Shown in pieces: positions 7,753-17,834 of a DNA stretch of 64,000 nucleotides (position 1 is its first letter; every line of letters starts with the position of its first letter). The stretch lies in contig JAEERP010000009.1 in NCBI GenBank assembly GCA_016285885.1, forward strand, positions 58,706 to 122,705, given 5' to 3'. The notes beneath the pieces were generated by a model, which was not told the origin of the DNA, did not search any database, and saw only the letters and a list, made by a program, of their open reading frames with translations. The stretch is from Paludibacteraceae bacterium (GTDB lineage: Bacteria; Bacteroidota; Bacteroidia; Bacteroidales; Paludibacteraceae). The translations under genes were made by a program, and so were the position numbers.

Positions 7753-9444
7753 ATGGCTGAGAATATTCAGGAAAATGAAGAGAAAAAGAATTTGAACTTC
7801 ATTGAAGAAATCGTAGAAGAGGATTTGAAGGAGGGTCGTAACGGGGGTAGGATTCAAACTCGTTTCCCGCCTGAGCCAAACGGGTACTTACATATCGGTC
7901 ATGCGAAAGCGATCTGCATGGATTTCGGTATCGCCAAGAAGTACAACGGAATCTGTAACCTACGATTCGATGACACGAATCCTGTGAAGGAAGATGTCGA
8001 GTATGTGGATTCTATCCAGGAGGATATCCAGTGGCTCGGATTCCAGTGGGCGAATGTCTACTACGCTTCCGATTATTTTCAGCAGCTTTGGGATTTGGCG
8101 GTGCGCTTCATCAAGGAGGGCAAGGCTTACGTGGACGAGCAGACCGCCGAGGAGATCGCGAAGCAGAAGGGTACGCCGACCACCCCTGGTACGGAGAGCC
8201 CATACCGCAACCGTCCGATAGAGGAGAACCTGCGTCTCTTCATGGAGATGTCCGAAGGTAAGATCGAGGATGGTAAGATGGTTCTGCGCGCCAAGATCGA
8301 TATGGCGAACCCGAACATGCACTTCCGTGATCCGATCATCTACCGTATCATCACGACACATCCTCACCACCGCACAGGCAATAAGTGGAAGGTATACCCG
8401 ATGTATGACTTCGCCCATGGGCAGTCTGACTATTTCGAGGGTGTGACCCACTCCTTGTGTACGCTGGAGTTTGAGGTACATCGTCCGTTGTACGATTGGT
8501 TCATCGATCAATTCGCTGATAGTGACTATAGACCGAAACAGCGTGAGTTCAACAGACTCAACATCACCTATACCGTGATGAGTAAGCGCAAGATGTTGCA
8601 GCTTGTCCAGGAAGGTCTCGTGAGCGGTTGGGACGACCCTCGTATGCCGACCATCTGTGGATTGCGTCGTCGTGGTTACACACCATCCTCTATCCGCGAG
8701 TTTGTGAAGAGGATTGGTTATACGAAATATGACGGTGTCATCGATGTCTCCTTGTTGGAGGCCACGATACGCGAGGAGTTGAATGCGACGGCCATGCGTG
8801 CCAGTGCGGTCATCCATCCGATCAAGCTGATCCTCACCAACTACCCTGAGGGTAAGGTGGAGATGATGGAGGCGATCAACAACCCTGAGGACGAGTCGAT
8901 GGGTAAGCACGAGGTGCCTTTCTCCCGCGAGTTGTATATCGAGCAGGATGACTTCATGGAGGACGCTCCAAAGAAATATTTCCGTTTGACGCCTGGTAAC
9001 GAGGTGCGCCTGAAGAACGCTTATATCATCAAGTGTACAGGTTGCAAGAAGGATGCGAACGGCAACGTGACCGAGGTCTACGCCGAGTACGACCCTGAGA
9101 CGAGAAGCGGAATGCCGGGTAGCGACCGCAAGGTGAAGGGAACCATCCACTTCGTCTCCGTACAGCACGCTGTACCTGCCGAGGTCCGTCTGTACGACCG
9201 ACTCTTCAACGTGGAGAATCCGGGTGATGAGAAGGACAAGGACTTCAGGGAGTTGCTGAACCCGAACTCGCTCACCATCGCACAATCGTTCGTGGAGCCT
9301 TGGTTGAAGGATGTGCAACCGCTTCAACATTTCCAATTCCAGCGAATCGGCTACTTCAATGTGGATCCTGATTCTGCGCCGGGTAAGTTGGTGTTCAACC
9401 GTACTGTGGCGCTGAAGGATAGTTGGGCGAAGATCGCAAAGTAA
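7753..9444 (+). CDS. glnS: Glutamine--tRNA ligase
   Basis: A class I aminoacyl-tRNA synthetase that charges tRNA-Gln with glutamine in the cytoplasm. From the chosen ATG the protein has 563 residues, normal for bacterial GlnRS. Motifs are PPEPNGYLHIGHAKA (HIGH signature, about residues 41-55) and VMSKRKM (KMSKS-type loop). Then follow the GLRRRGYTP segment and the anticodon-binding beta-barrel region in the C-terminal third. A longer reading frame opens at 7615, but a promoter lies at 7690-7720, so MAENIQ is the likely start. It opens the long plus-strand housekeeping run. The next gene begins 62 bases after its stop. Confidence 0.97.
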   Translation: MAENIQENEEKKNLNFIEEIVEEDLKEGRNGGRIQTRFPPEPNGYLHIGHAKAICMDFGIAKKYNGICNLRFDDTNPVKEDVEYVDSIQEDIQWLGFQWANVYYASDYFQQLWDLAVRFIKEGKAYVDEQTAEEIAKQKGTPTTPGTESPYRNRPIEENLRLFMEMSEGKIEDGKMVLRAKIDMANPNMHFRDPIIYRIITTHPHHRTGNKWKVYPMYDFAHGQSDYFEGVTHSLCTLEFEVHRPLYDWFIDQFADSDYRPKQREFNRLNITYTVMSKRKMLQLVQEGLVSGWDDPRMPTICGLRRRGYTPSSIREFVKRIGYTKYDGVIDVSLLEATIREELNATAMRASAVIHPIKLILTNYPEGKVEMMEAINNPEDESMGKHEVPFSRELYIEQDDFMEDAPKKYFRLTPGNEVRLKNAYIIKCTGCKKDANGNVTEVYAEYDPETRSGMPGSDRKVKGTIHFVSVQHAVPAEVRLYDRLFNVENPGDEKDKDFRELLNPNSLTIAQSFVEPWLKDVQPLQHFQFQRIGYFNVDPDSAPGKLVFNRTVALKDSWAKIAK

Positions 9445-9506
9445 TAAATCACGGGTTTGTCCGTTCTTATCAATAGATAATAAAATACTAATAATAATAA
9501 AAAATA

Positions 9507-12500
9507 ATGAAGCGATTCAAGTTATTGAACAATGTTGTCGGGTGGATAGTGTTCGCTATCGCCGCGGCAACGTACTTGATGACGATTGAGCCGACAGCCA
9601 GTTTTTGGGACTGTGGCGAGTTTATTTCAACAGCATATAAATTAGAGGTTGGACACCCGCCGGGAGCACCGTTCTTCATGTTGACGGCAAGGCTATTTAC
9701 CCTTTTCGCCTCAGATCCGGCGCATGTGGCCATGATGGTGAACTCATTCTCGGCTATATGTAGTGCCTTCTGTATCCTTTTCCTATTCTGGACCATTACC
9801 CATTTGACGCGCAAGTTGGTGTTGACCTCTGACGAGGGGGAGATCTCCGTTTCCCAGCTGATCACTATCTTGGGTGCGGGTGCTGTGGGTGCTCTTGCCT
9901 ACACCTTTACCGATACGTTCTGGTTCTCAGCGGTGGAAGGCGAGGTATATGCCTACTCATCACTCTTTACCGCAGCCGTTTTTTGGGCGATCCTGAAGTG
10001 GGAAGATGTGGCTGACAAGCCATACGCTAACCGTTGGTTGGTGCTCATCGCCTATTTGATGGGTCTTTCCATCAGTGTGCACTTGTTGAACTTGCTGACC
10101 ATCCCTGCGTTGGTGTTGGTTTATTACTTCAAGAAGTATGACGCTACCCTTCGGGGCGCATTCAAGGCTCTGGGCGTTTCCGTCGCTATCCTTGTGATGG
10201 TTCTCTATGGTATCATCCCTGGATTCGTCGAAGTGGCGGGATGGTTTGAGCTCTTCTTTGTCAATACGCTTGGATTCAGTTTCAATACAGGTACAGTCGT
10301 ATATGCGGTTCTGTTGGTAGGCTGTTTGGTATGGGGTATTTGGGAGACGATGGAGTCTGGCAACACCTCAGGAAAGGCAGACGCTGGCAAGGGGGGTAAA
10401 AATAATGATCTCCGTAAGATCGCTTCGTTTGTGATCTCGATCCTTCTGTTGGGTATTCCTTTCTTGGGCGGACGTGTCAATCCAATCATTGGCATACTCT
10501 TTATGGTAGGCTTGGCGACATTTATGTTCTACAAGAAGAAGCTATACAACAACTCAATCCTCAACACGATCCTGATCTGTTGTACGGTCATCCTTCTCGG
10601 ATACTCTTCCTATGCGGCTATCATCATCCGTTCCGCCGCTAACACACCGATGGATCAGAACTCACCGGACGATGTGTTCGCTTTAAAGAGCTACTTGAAC
10701 CGTGAGCAATATGGCGACACTCCTTTGCTCTTTGGAGAGAGTTATGCGTCGGAGTATGAATACAAGGCGGATGGAACACCTGATTATAGCGAGGGCGAGA
10801 CCCTCTATGCGAAGAAGGTGAAGACGGATCCGAATGAGCCGGACGAGTACGAGGCTTATGATACGAAGAAGAAGTACAAACATCAGCTTTGCATGCTTTT
10901 CCCTCGTATGTATAGCACTCAGGCCCACCATATCAACGGATACAAGGTTTGGGGAAATATCAAAGGAAAGAAGGCCTCTTACATCAACAAAGAGGGTCAG
11001 CGTAAGACAAAGATGGTTCCTACCTTCGGCGAGAACCTGACCTACTTCTTCCGCTATCAAGTCAATTTCATGTACTGGAGGTATTTCATGTGGAACTTTG
11101 TGGGTAGGCAAAATGATGTGCAGGCAACCGACATGACCGTCGTGAACGGAAACTGGATCAGCGGTATCGATTTCATCGATTCCCTGCGTTTAGGTGACCA
11201 ATCGAATTTGCCTGACGAATTGGCGAACAACAAGGGTCGAAACACCTACTACTTCCTTCCGCTCTTGTTAGGTATCTTGGGTATATGCTATCAGATTAGC
11301 AAGAAGAGCGCAAAGAACCAGTATCTGGGCGTTCAGAGCTTTGTGGTTACGTTCACATTGTTCTTCATGACTGGCTTGGCCATCGTCATGTATCTGAACC
11401 AAACGCCTCTGCAGCCTAGAGAGCGTGATTACGCATACGCTGGTTCGTTCTACGCTTTCTGTATCTGGATTGGTTTGGCTGTTCCAGCGATTGTGGATCT
11501 GCTTATAAAGTTCGTCTCTCCAATAATCGGGGCCCCTATCGCAACAGTGGCGGGTCTGTTGGCGGGACCGGTGCTTTTGGCTTCTCAGAACTGGGATGAT
11601 CACGACCGTTCAGGACGATACACCTGCCGTGACTTCGGTCAGAACTACCTATTGACCATGGATCCTAATGGCGTCATCTTCACCAATGGAGATAACGACA
11701 CATTCCCTCTGTGGTACAATCAAGAGGTGGAGGGTGTCGGTACCGACCAGCGTGTCGCCAACTTGAGTTATTTGCAGATGGGCTGGTATGTGGATCAGAT
11801 GACGCATGACGCTTACGAATCCAAGGCTCTTCCTCTTTCGTTGAAGCCACAGCACTATATGAACGGAAGGATGGATTACGCTTATGTCGTGGACATCGTC
11901 GATGGCCATCCGATCAGTTTGGAGAGTGCCAACAAGATCATGGTGGAGAATGACGCGAACATCAAGAGAAGAATCTTTGGAAACACGAAGGAGAAACTCT
12001 GGTTCTATCCTGCGAAGAATGTCTATATGGACATCAATCCTGATGAGGTGTTGAATTCGGGTACGGTGGATGCTAAGGATAAGGATAGAATCGTCTCTAG
12101 AATGAATATCGGATTCGGCGGAAAGAGATTCTTGGGCAAACAGGAGATCTTCATCCTTGACCTTCTCGCCTCTAACCACTGGCAACGTCCGATGTACTTC
12201 GCGACGACCGTCGGCAAGGAGAGCTTCACGGGTATCAACGATTATCTGCAGCTTGAGGGTATGGCTTACCGCATCGTGCCTATCAAGAAGGATCCGTTCT
12301 ATGCGAACGAGCGTGTGAACACGGACAAGATGTACGACAACATGCTTCATAAGTTCAAATGGGGTGGAATCGCTGATAATCCGAACATCTATTTGGAAGA
12401 GAACAACCTCCGCATGGTCCAAACACATAGGTACATGTTCATTCGTCTGGTGGATGCCTTTATCATGGAGGCTAAGCAGGCTAGAATGAAGCGTGACTAT

Positions 12501-13142
12501 TGTGAGGTCTTGCGTTGGGCTTTGACGAGCGGCAACGAGAAGGATAGCCGATTCATGTCAACTTATAGACAATATACGTCCGCTTATTATGACAACAGCC
12601 GTATCGCGAGGGGCGCATCTGCCGGCATCTCCGATTCCACTTTGTTGGCTCATGCTCGTGTTAGCGCAATAGAAATATTGGGCACCAAATATGAGTCCAT
12701 GAGCAATGGTGAATTGAGCGCGGCTATAGCGGACTATGCGAAACGGATCGATTCAGCTGCTGTTAATCAGTTCGCGGATGAGCGTGAGCAGCGCGCCATC
12801 GAGGTGTTGGACTTCGCCCAGAAGGTATTACCTGCGCCTCAGGTGCCTTATAGCACAGCATCGTTCATGATGGCTAAACAGTACTCTGAGTTGCATCAGT
12901 ATGAGAAGGCTAAGCCGATCATTCAGGCTCTGAAGGAGTCGGCCATCCAACATCTGTCGTGGATCGAGGGCTTGTCGAAAAGCTTTATGAACCATTTCTC
13001 GATAGTTGACTTGTACAATGAACAGTTCTCCATCCTTCATGAAATCTCCCTCTTGGAGGAGACCGTCAAGGCTCCTGAGGCAGAGGCGGATGCCGCACTG
13101 GTCTCTCGGTATTATCAATTATACAAAACTCTGAACAAGTAA
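9507..13142 (+). CDS. DUF2723 multi-pass membrane protein (GT117-type)
   Basis: A 1211-residue inner-membrane protein. The first 400 residues or so carry many hydrophobic segments with the DUF2723 signature near the N terminus (EPTASFWDCGEFI and VGHPPGAPFF). A hydrophilic loop and a second set of membrane segments follow (about 570-690), and the C-terminal half is soluble and TPR-like. The family resembles protein O-mannosyltransferases (GT-C fold) and is listed as glycosyltransferase family 117; it is nearly universal in Bacteroidales. A role in protein or envelope glycosylation is an inference. Four bases separate it from the deacetylase gene, so the two are probably co-transcribed. Confidence 0.85.
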   Translation: MKRFKLLNNVVGWIVFAIAAATYLMTIEPTASFWDCGEFISTAYKLEVGHPPGAPFFMLTARLFTLFASDPAHVAMMVNSFSAICSAFCILFLFWTITHLTRKLVLTSDEGEISVSQLITILGAGAVGALAYTFTDTFWFSAVEGEVYAYSSLFTAAVFWAILKWEDVADKPYANRWLVLIAYLMGLSISVHLLNLLTIPALVLVYYFKKYDATLRGAFKALGVSVAILVMVLYGIIPGFVEVAGWFELFFVNTLGFSFNTGTVVYAVLLVGCLVWGIWETMESGNTSGKADAGKGGKNNDLRKIASFVISILLLGIPFLGGRVNPIIGILFMVGLATFMFYKKKLYNNSILNTILICCTVILLGYSSYAAIIIRSAANTPMDQNSPDDVFALKSYLNREQYGDTPLLFGESYASEYEYKADGTPDYSEGETLYAKKVKTDPNEPDEYEAYDTKKKYKHQLCMLFPRMYSTQAHHINGYKVWGNIKGKKASYINKEGQRKTKMVPTFGENLTYFFRYQVNFMYWRYFMWNFVGRQNDVQATDMTVVNGNWISGIDFIDSLRLGDQSNLPDELANNKGRNTYYFLPLLLGILGICYQISKKSAKNQYLGVQSFVVTFTLFFMTGLAIVMYLNQTPLQPRERDYAYAGSFYAFCIWIGLAVPAIVDLLIKFVSPIIGAPIATVAGLLAGPVLLASQNWDDHDRSGRYTCRDFGQNYLLTMDPNGVIFTNGDNDTFPLWYNQEVEGVGTDQRVANLSYLQMGWYVDQMTHDAYESKALPLSLKPQHYMNGRMDYAYVVDIVDGHPISLESANKIMVENDANIKRRIFGNTKEKLWFYPAKNVYMDINPDEVLNSGTVDAKDKDRIVSRMNIGFGGKRFLGKQEIFILDLLASNHWQRPMYFATTVGKESFTGINDYLQLEGMAYRIVPIKKDPFYANERVNTDKMYDNMLHKFKWGGIADNPNIYLEENNLRMVQTHRYMFIRLVDAFIMEAKQARMKRDYCEVLRWALTSGNEKDSRFMSTYRQYTSAYYDNSRIARGASAGISDSTLLAHARVSAIEILGTKYESMSNGELSAAIADYAKRIDSAAVNQFADEREQRAIEVLDFAQKVLPAPQVPYSTASFMMAKQYSELHQYEKAKPIIQALKESAIQHLSWIEGLSKSFMNHFSIVDLYNEQFSILHEISLLEETVKAPEAEADAALVSRYYQLYKTLNK

Positions 13143-13145
13143 AAA

Positions 13146-13781
13146 ATGCTCATAGAACAATTGCCAACTGTGTACAGGAAGATTTTTCCTGGCACAGTCT
13201 GGCGACTGCCACAAGAGGAAAAAACGGTTTACCTTACTTTCGATGATGGTCCGATCCCTGAGGTGACTACCTTCGTGTTGGATCTTTTGCGAGAGAGGGG
13301 AATCAAAGCCACCTTTTTCTGTGTGGGCGATAATGTGAGGAAGCATCCTGATGTGTTCCGACAAGTACAGGAGGAGGGCCATATAGTGGGCAACCACACC
13401 TTCAACCATTTGCAAGGACTCTATACGAGTTCGAGGAAGTACATCAGTAATGTTGAGAAAGCGGACGAATTGATTAAGAGTCCTCTCTTTAGACCTCCGC
13501 ATGGGATCTTAAGGTATCTCCAGTTCATGACGCTTCGGAAGAAGTTCAAGATCGTCTTCTGGGATGTCGTGACGCGTGACTACAACCGCAAACTAAGCGG
13601 GGAGGAGGTCTTGGAAATCGTGAGGAAGTATACAAGAAATGGCTCGATCATCGTATTCCATGACTCCCTGAAGGCGGAAAAGAATATTCGTTACGCATTG
13701 CCGAAAGCCATTGATTATCTGATGGCGGAGGGCTATAAGTTTGAAGTGTTAAACCAGGATTTTATTAAAGATTACATATGA
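13146..13781 (+). CDS. Polysaccharide deacetylase (NodB domain)
   Basis: A 211-residue carbohydrate esterase 4 family protein. Metal and catalytic motifs are visible: TFDDGP (about 33-38, with the catalytic Asp and a metal Asp), a metal-binding HTFNH segment (about 84-88), the RPPHG motif (about 117-121), and FHDS near the end. It would remove N-acetyl groups from an envelope sugar, perhaps peptidoglycan or a glycan lipid. There is no clear signal peptide, so it may act at the cytoplasmic side or as a membrane-associated enzyme. The stop overlaps the purD start (ATGA), indicating translational coupling. Confidence 0.9.
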   Translation: MLIEQLPTVYRKIFPGTVWRLPQEEKTVYLTFDDGPIPEVTTFVLDLLRERGIKATFFCVGDNVRKHPDVFRQVQEEGHIVGNHTFNHLQGLYTSSRKYISNVEKADELIKSPLFRPPHGILRYLQFMTLRKKFKIVFWDVVTRDYNRKLSGEEVLEIVRKYTRNGSIIVFHDSLKAEKNIRYALPKAIDYLMAEGYKFEVLNQDFIKDYI

Positions 13782-15049
13782 ATATACTATTGTTAGGTTC
13801 GGGCGGAAGGGAACACGCCCTGGCATGGAAGATTTCCCAAAGTCCCAAAGTCGAGAAGCTTTACATCGCTCCAGGCAATGGGGGCACGCTCAATGTGGGC
13901 GAGAATGTGAACATTTCCGCTAATGACTTCCCCGCGCTGAAACAATTTGTGCTGAGCCACAATGTTCATATGGTGGTGGTCGGTCCGGAGGATCCGCTGG
14001 TGAATGGTGTATTCGATTTCTTCGCGAATGATGCGGAGCTGAATAAGGTGCCTGTCATCGGTCCATCTAAGGATGGTGCCCAATTGGAGGGTAGCAAGGA
14101 TTTCGCGAAGGCCTTCATGGTGCGCCATAATATCCCTACCGCTCGCTATAAAAGTTTCACCTCCGCCACCTTGGAGGAGGGTTTCCGATTCCTTGAGCAG
14201 TTGGAGGCTCCTTATGTCTTGAAGGCTGACGGTTTGGCCGCTGGAAAGGGTGTTTTGATCATCCCTGACTTGGAAGAGGCGAAGAGGGAACTCCGTAACA
14301 TGTTGGACGGAAAGTTCGGTAGCGCAAGCAATACGGTTGTTATCGAGGAGTTCTTGTCTGGTATCGAGTGCTCCGTTTTCGTTTTGACGGACGGTAACGA
14401 TTATAAAATCCTTCCTGTCGCTAAAGATTACAAGCGAATCGGCGAGGGTGACACGGGTTTGAACACCGGTGGAATGGGCGCTGTCTCTCCTGTTCCGTTC
14501 GCGGACGAGGTTTTCATGCAGAAGGTCGAAAAACGTATCGTCGTTCCTACCATCGAGGGCTTGAAGAAAGAGAAATTGACTTATAAGGGGTTCATTTTCT
14601 TGGGGTTAATTAATGTCAAGAACGAACCTATGGTGATCGAGTACAATGTACGAATGGGCGATCCTGAGACGGAAGCTGTCATGCTTCGCATAAAATCTGA
14701 CCTTGTTGACCTCTTCGAGGGTGTTGCCACGGGTACGTTGGCTTCAAAGAATTTGGTGGTGGATGAGCGTGCGGCAGTTACCGTGATGTTGGTTTCCGGC
14801 GGTTACCCTGAGGCGTACGAGAAGGGTAAGGTGATCACTGGTATTGAGGAGGTGAAGGATAGCATCGTTTTCCATGCCGGCACGAAGATCCAGGATGGCA
14901 AGTTGGTCACCAATGGTGGACGTGTCATCTCTGTCAGCTCTTATGGGAAAGATAAGGAGGAGGCGCTCGCCGTTTCCTTCAAGAATGCTCAGAAGATCAA
15001 TTTCGACAAGAAGTATTTCCGCTCTGATATCGGAAAGGATTTAAAATAA
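13778..15049 (+). CDS. purD: Phosphoribosylamine--glycine ligase
   Basis: A 423-residue GARS enzyme of purine synthesis that joins glycine to 5-phosphoribosylamine with ATP. The N terminus has the family signature [15 protein letters not shown]. The ATP-grasp domain is marked by [11 protein letters not shown] (about residues 149-159), the ECSVF strand, and RMGDPETE (about 292-299), the most diagnostic motif. The C-terminal domain is present. Length is normal. The start overlaps the deacetylase stop by four bases, and the next gene begins six bases after its own stop. Confidence 0.97.
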   Translation: MNILLLGSGGREHALAWKISQSPKVEKLYIAPGNGGTLNVGENVNISANDFPALKQFVLSHNVHMVVVGPEDPLVNGVFDFFANDAELNKVPVIGPSKDGAQLEGSKDFAKAFMVRHNIPTARYKSFTSATLEEGFRFLEQLEAPYVLKADGLAAGKGVLIIPDLEEAKRELRNMLDGKFGSASNTVVIEEFLSGIECSVFVLTDGNDYKILPVAKDYKRIGEGDTGLNTGGMGAVSPVPFADEVFMQKVEKRIVVPTIEGLKKEKLTYKGFIFLGLINVKNEPMVIEYNVRMGDPETEAVMLRIKSDLVDLFEGVATGTLASKNLVVDERAAVTVMLVSGGYPEAYEKGKVITGIEEVKDSIVFHAGTKIQDGKLVTNGGRVISVSSYGKDKEEALAVSFKNAQKINFDKKYFRSDIGKDLK

Positions 15050-15055
15050 GCTGAA

Positions 15056-16063
15056 ATGCAATATCTACAATACAAAGACAACATATTGCCCAGTGTGTCG
15101 ACCATTCTGATCTCTCTGGTCGTTGCCCTTGTATTGTGGCATGAGGTGTTTTCCCCGACGATGGAGGTTGAGGCTCCCGTTGTCTTGGGGAATTCTCCCC
15201 TTGCGTCTTTATGGAACCGCTATCTACCTTTCGATAGCTGGATCTTCCGTGTCATTGCCTTGGTGTGCGTGATCATCACGGCCTATTCAATGATATGGTT
15301 GAACGAGACGTTCTCCTTCATCAATGTGCGAACGATCCTTCCGGCGTTCATTTTTGTGGTCGTCGTGTCTCTGCTGATGCGTCCGCATTGCTTCTCCACG
15401 TCATGGATTATCGTTATCTGCATCGTATTCTTCGTGAACACCTCCTTCCGGCTCGTGGAGGGTGCGTCGGATAAGTTTATCATTCGGGCGTTCGACGCAG
15501 GTCTGATTCTATCCATATCCGCACTTTTCGCCGTGCAGTCTTTGTTGCTGACGATACCCTTTTTCTTCTTGCTGTATAGGTGCAATTCCTTGAACGTGAA
15601 GATTGTGTTCGCCTATCTGACGGGCGTTATCATGCCGTTCTTTTATTGCTGCCTTGTCTCTTCCTACCTGAACACTTTGTCGTCTTGGGGGGAGTATTGG
15701 AGCTCATGGATTGTCATGGATGGCTCATTCTCGATGTTGCAGAGCTTCGAAGGGAAGATCTATTCGGGAATCATCGCCGTGTTGTTCATCATTTCCCTGC
15801 TCCATTTCATCCATAGCCGTTCCCACCAGAACGTCCGCAGTAGGGAGGAGGTCTTCTTCCTTGTCAGGTGTCTGGTCACGGTCTTGGTGATCATGCTTAT
15901 GGATAGGAACCATGCGCAGCTATTTCTGCCTACGTGCATCTTCTTTTGTTCGTTCGTCATTGGACAATACTTCTCGTTGGAATGGTCTCTTCTCTCAAAG
16001 ATACTATTGGCCCTCTTCTTTGTAACTTCAATCTTCTATTTTATACAACCTGATCTCATCTAA
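15056..16063 (+). CDS. Polytopic membrane protein, possibly DUF6427-like
   Basis: A 335-residue protein with about nine to ten hydrophobic segments spread over its whole length and short polar loops. It has no signal peptide cleavage site and no catalytic motif I recognise. In other Bacteroidota a membrane protein of this size (DUF6427 type) is often found in similar settings. That assignment is from layout only and needs a profile search. It is packed between purD (6-base gap) and the VTT protein (3-base gap), so it is expressed from the same transcript. Confidence 0.7.
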   Translation: MQYLQYKDNILPSVSTILISLVVALVLWHEVFSPTMEVEAPVVLGNSPLASLWNRYLPFDSWIFRVIALVCVIITAYSMIWLNETFSFINVRTILPAFIFVVVVSLLMRPHCFSTSWIIVICIVFFVNTSFRLVEGASDKFIIRAFDAGLILSISALFAVQSLLLTIPFFFLLYRCNSLNVKIVFAYLTGVIMPFFYCCLVSSYLNTLSSWGEYWSSWIVMDGSFSMLQSFEGKIYSGIIAVLFIISLLHFIHSRSHQNVRSREEVFFLVRCLVTVLVIMLMDRNHAQLFLPTCIFFCSFVIGQYFSLEWSLLSKILLALFFVTSIFYFIQPDLI

Positions 16064-16066
16064 GCA

Positions 16067-16513
16067 ATGGTTGATTTTCTCGCCAATTATGGTTATTGGG
16101 GGTTATTCCTTGGTGCGCTTTTGGCGGGCTCGATTCTTCCGTTTAGTTCGGAACTGCTTTTGTCCGGTTTGTTGCTCGCAGGGGCGAATCCTGTTCTTTG
16201 CCTCATCTCTGCCACGGCGGGTAACACGTTGGGGGGAATGACTTGTTATTGGTTGGGGAAGTTGGGCAAGATGGATCTCCTGGAGCGAAGGTTTGGCATC
16301 AAGGAGGAGAAGGTGAAGATATGGAGCGAACGGCTCCGGCACAAAGGCGCTGTCCTCGCTGTCCTGGGATTCCTCCCTTTTGTCGGCGAGGTGATTGAGG
16401 TGGCTTTGGGCTACTTGAGAAGCAATGCTTGGTTGGTTTGCCTTTTCATTTGCGTGGGGAAAGGGTTGCGTTATTTCGCATGGATGATGGCTCATATTTA
16501 CATGGTCGGTTGA
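16067..16513 (+). CDS. YqaA family VTT-domain membrane protein
   Basis: A 148-residue inner-membrane protein of the DedA/SNARE-associated (VTT) superfamily. The motifs NYGYWGLFLGALLAGSILPFSSE near the N terminus and ATAGNTLGGMTCYWLGK (about 49-65) are typical of YqaA. Such proteins are thought to act in membrane lipid handling or transport; the exact role is unknown. It is the last gene before a fresh promoter for the following lipoprotein. Confidence 0.85.
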   Translation: MVDFLANYGYWGLFLGALLAGSILPFSSELLLSGLLLAGANPVLCLISATAGNTLGGMTCYWLGKLGKMDLLERRFGIKEEKVKIWSERLRHKGAVLAVLGFLPFVGEVIEVALGYLRSNAWLVCLFICVGKGLRYFAWMMAHIYMVG

Positions 16514-16542
16514 AAAATTTTTCCATATTTTTTTTATTTTTG
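16510..16542 (+). promoter_or_regulatory. Promoter of the DUF6242 lipoprotein gene
   Basis: TTG at 16510-16512 overlaps the stop of the YqaA gene; 22 bases later comes TATTTTTG (16535-16542), 20 bases before the ATG. Confidence 0.55.
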
Positions 16543-16561
16543 CATTCAAATTACATAGTAA

Positions 16562-17830
16562 ATGAAACATAAGTTATTTTCCTTAATAGTATTGTTCGCA
16601 ATGAGTGTTGCACCTGTCTTTGTGGCCTGTGACGACGACGAAGATGATAATTCGGTGAAGAATCTCAGTGATCCGCGTATCCGATCCATGGTGATTCATC
16701 CTAAGACCAAGATCGTCGTGAATGATGTGGAGGGCATCATATTCAATTACGATTCATTGGATAAGGGAACAAACCTATCACATGTCTCTACGAACTTATA
16801 TGGATATGTTTCCCAGCCTACCTTCAAATACAAGAAGGATGGGGAATGGGTCCCTTTCAAAAATGGCACGTCGCTTGACCTTTCCGAAAAGTTGCAGATC
16901 CTTAGCACGTCGGAGGACAATACCCAGCAAAAGATTTACACGATTGATATCCGTGTCCATAATTATGATGTCTCGGCGTTTACTTGGCAGGAGTTTGCCA
17001 CGGTGGACGTCACCTCCCGTATTTCTTCCCAAAAGTCTTTCGCGCATAACGGTCGTAACCTTTGGTTTTGCGCCGGCGAGGAGGGCGTGAGCACGCTCTA
17101 CTCTTGCACGGATTTGACAAGTTGGGAGAAGATGCCGCTCAACATCGACAATGCGGACTGGTCTTCTTCGGCTATCTGCGGCGATTCGATCTATGTGATG
17201 AAGATGGATGGTGGCATCTATTCCGCACATCTTGACAACCTCAGCTTCTCTCTCTGTTCTTCTGTGAGCATTGAAAAGATTCTTTTCACGATAGGCGACG
17301 AGCTGTGGGCGATTGGTGCCGACGGTTTCTATGCGAGACGTAATGGGGATTTCCAGCGACGCGTCGCGCTTCCTGAGGGTTTCCCTTCTGAGAACATCAC
17401 ATCGTTCACCTCTCCTTCGGGCTATACTTCTCTCGGCTATATCTACGCTTCCCAGAACGGTCAGGGTACGATTTGGTCGATGGATAAGAACGGAAATACA
17501 ACCCAACTCCAAAAGGCGGATGGTACGATACCTTCCTTGAAGCATCCTAATGTCTTCTTCTATGCGGGAACCTTGGGTGTCGTGGGTGGTGAGAAAGAGG
17601 ATGGGTCATATTCCACGCAATGCTTCTCTTCTAAGGATGGCGGTGTCTCATGGCAACATGATTGGCACAAGGACTTGAGCGAGGGCATCTCTAACTCGGG
17701 TACATTCATCTACTCTAAGTATGGGGAGGTTGTCTTTGTTGGTGGAAATACGCCGACGGGCTTCTCCAATAAGGCGAAGAGGGCTGTTTTAAATAAATTG
17801 ATCGCAGACGACTTGAACTATCAAAACTAA
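16562..17830 (+). CDS. DUF6242-type lipoprotein
   Basis: A 422-residue lipoprotein: signal MKHKLFSLIVLF..., lipobox ending VFVAC at about residues 20-24, then an acidic DDDEDD surface-export-like stretch. An N-terminal beta-sandwich (about 35-135) is followed by a six- or seven-bladed propeller-like region with repeated aromatic and SSxxG motifs (SYSTQCFSSKDGG). This matches DUF6242 lipoproteins of Bacteroidales, whose function is unknown. It has its own promoter, and the PfkB kinase gene follows after 4 bases, so this promoter may also serve the downstream genes. Confidence 0.75.
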   Translation: MKHKLFSLIVLFAMSVAPVFVACDDDEDDNSVKNLSDPRIRSMVIHPKTKIVVNDVEGIIFNYDSLDKGTNLSHVSTNLYGYVSQPTFKYKKDGEWVPFKNGTSLDLSEKLQILSTSEDNTQQKIYTIDIRVHNYDVSAFTWQEFATVDVTSRISSQKSFAHNGRNLWFCAGEEGVSTLYSCTDLTSWEKMPLNIDNADWSSSAICGDSIYVMKMDGGIYSAHLDNLSFSLCSSVSIEKILFTIGDELWAIGADGFYARRNGDFQRRVALPEGFPSENITSFTSPSGYTSLGYIYASQNGQGTIWSMDKNGNTTQLQKADGTIPSLKHPNVFFYAGTLGVVGGEKEDGSYSTQCFSSKDGGVSWQHDWHKDLSEGISNSGTFIYSKYGEVVFVGGNTPTGFSNKAKRAVLNKLIADDLNYQN

Positions 17831-17834
17831 CGCA

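Noticed and set aside
7960..9336. Long antisense frame (458 codons) opposite glnS
   Set aside because: A shadow of the GlnRS codon pattern: His/Leu/Val/Arg-rich composition, no known motif, and the sense strand is a clear essential gene.
11649..12428. Antisense frame of 259 codons inside the DUF2723 gene
   Set aside because: Shadow frame with no recognisable domain.
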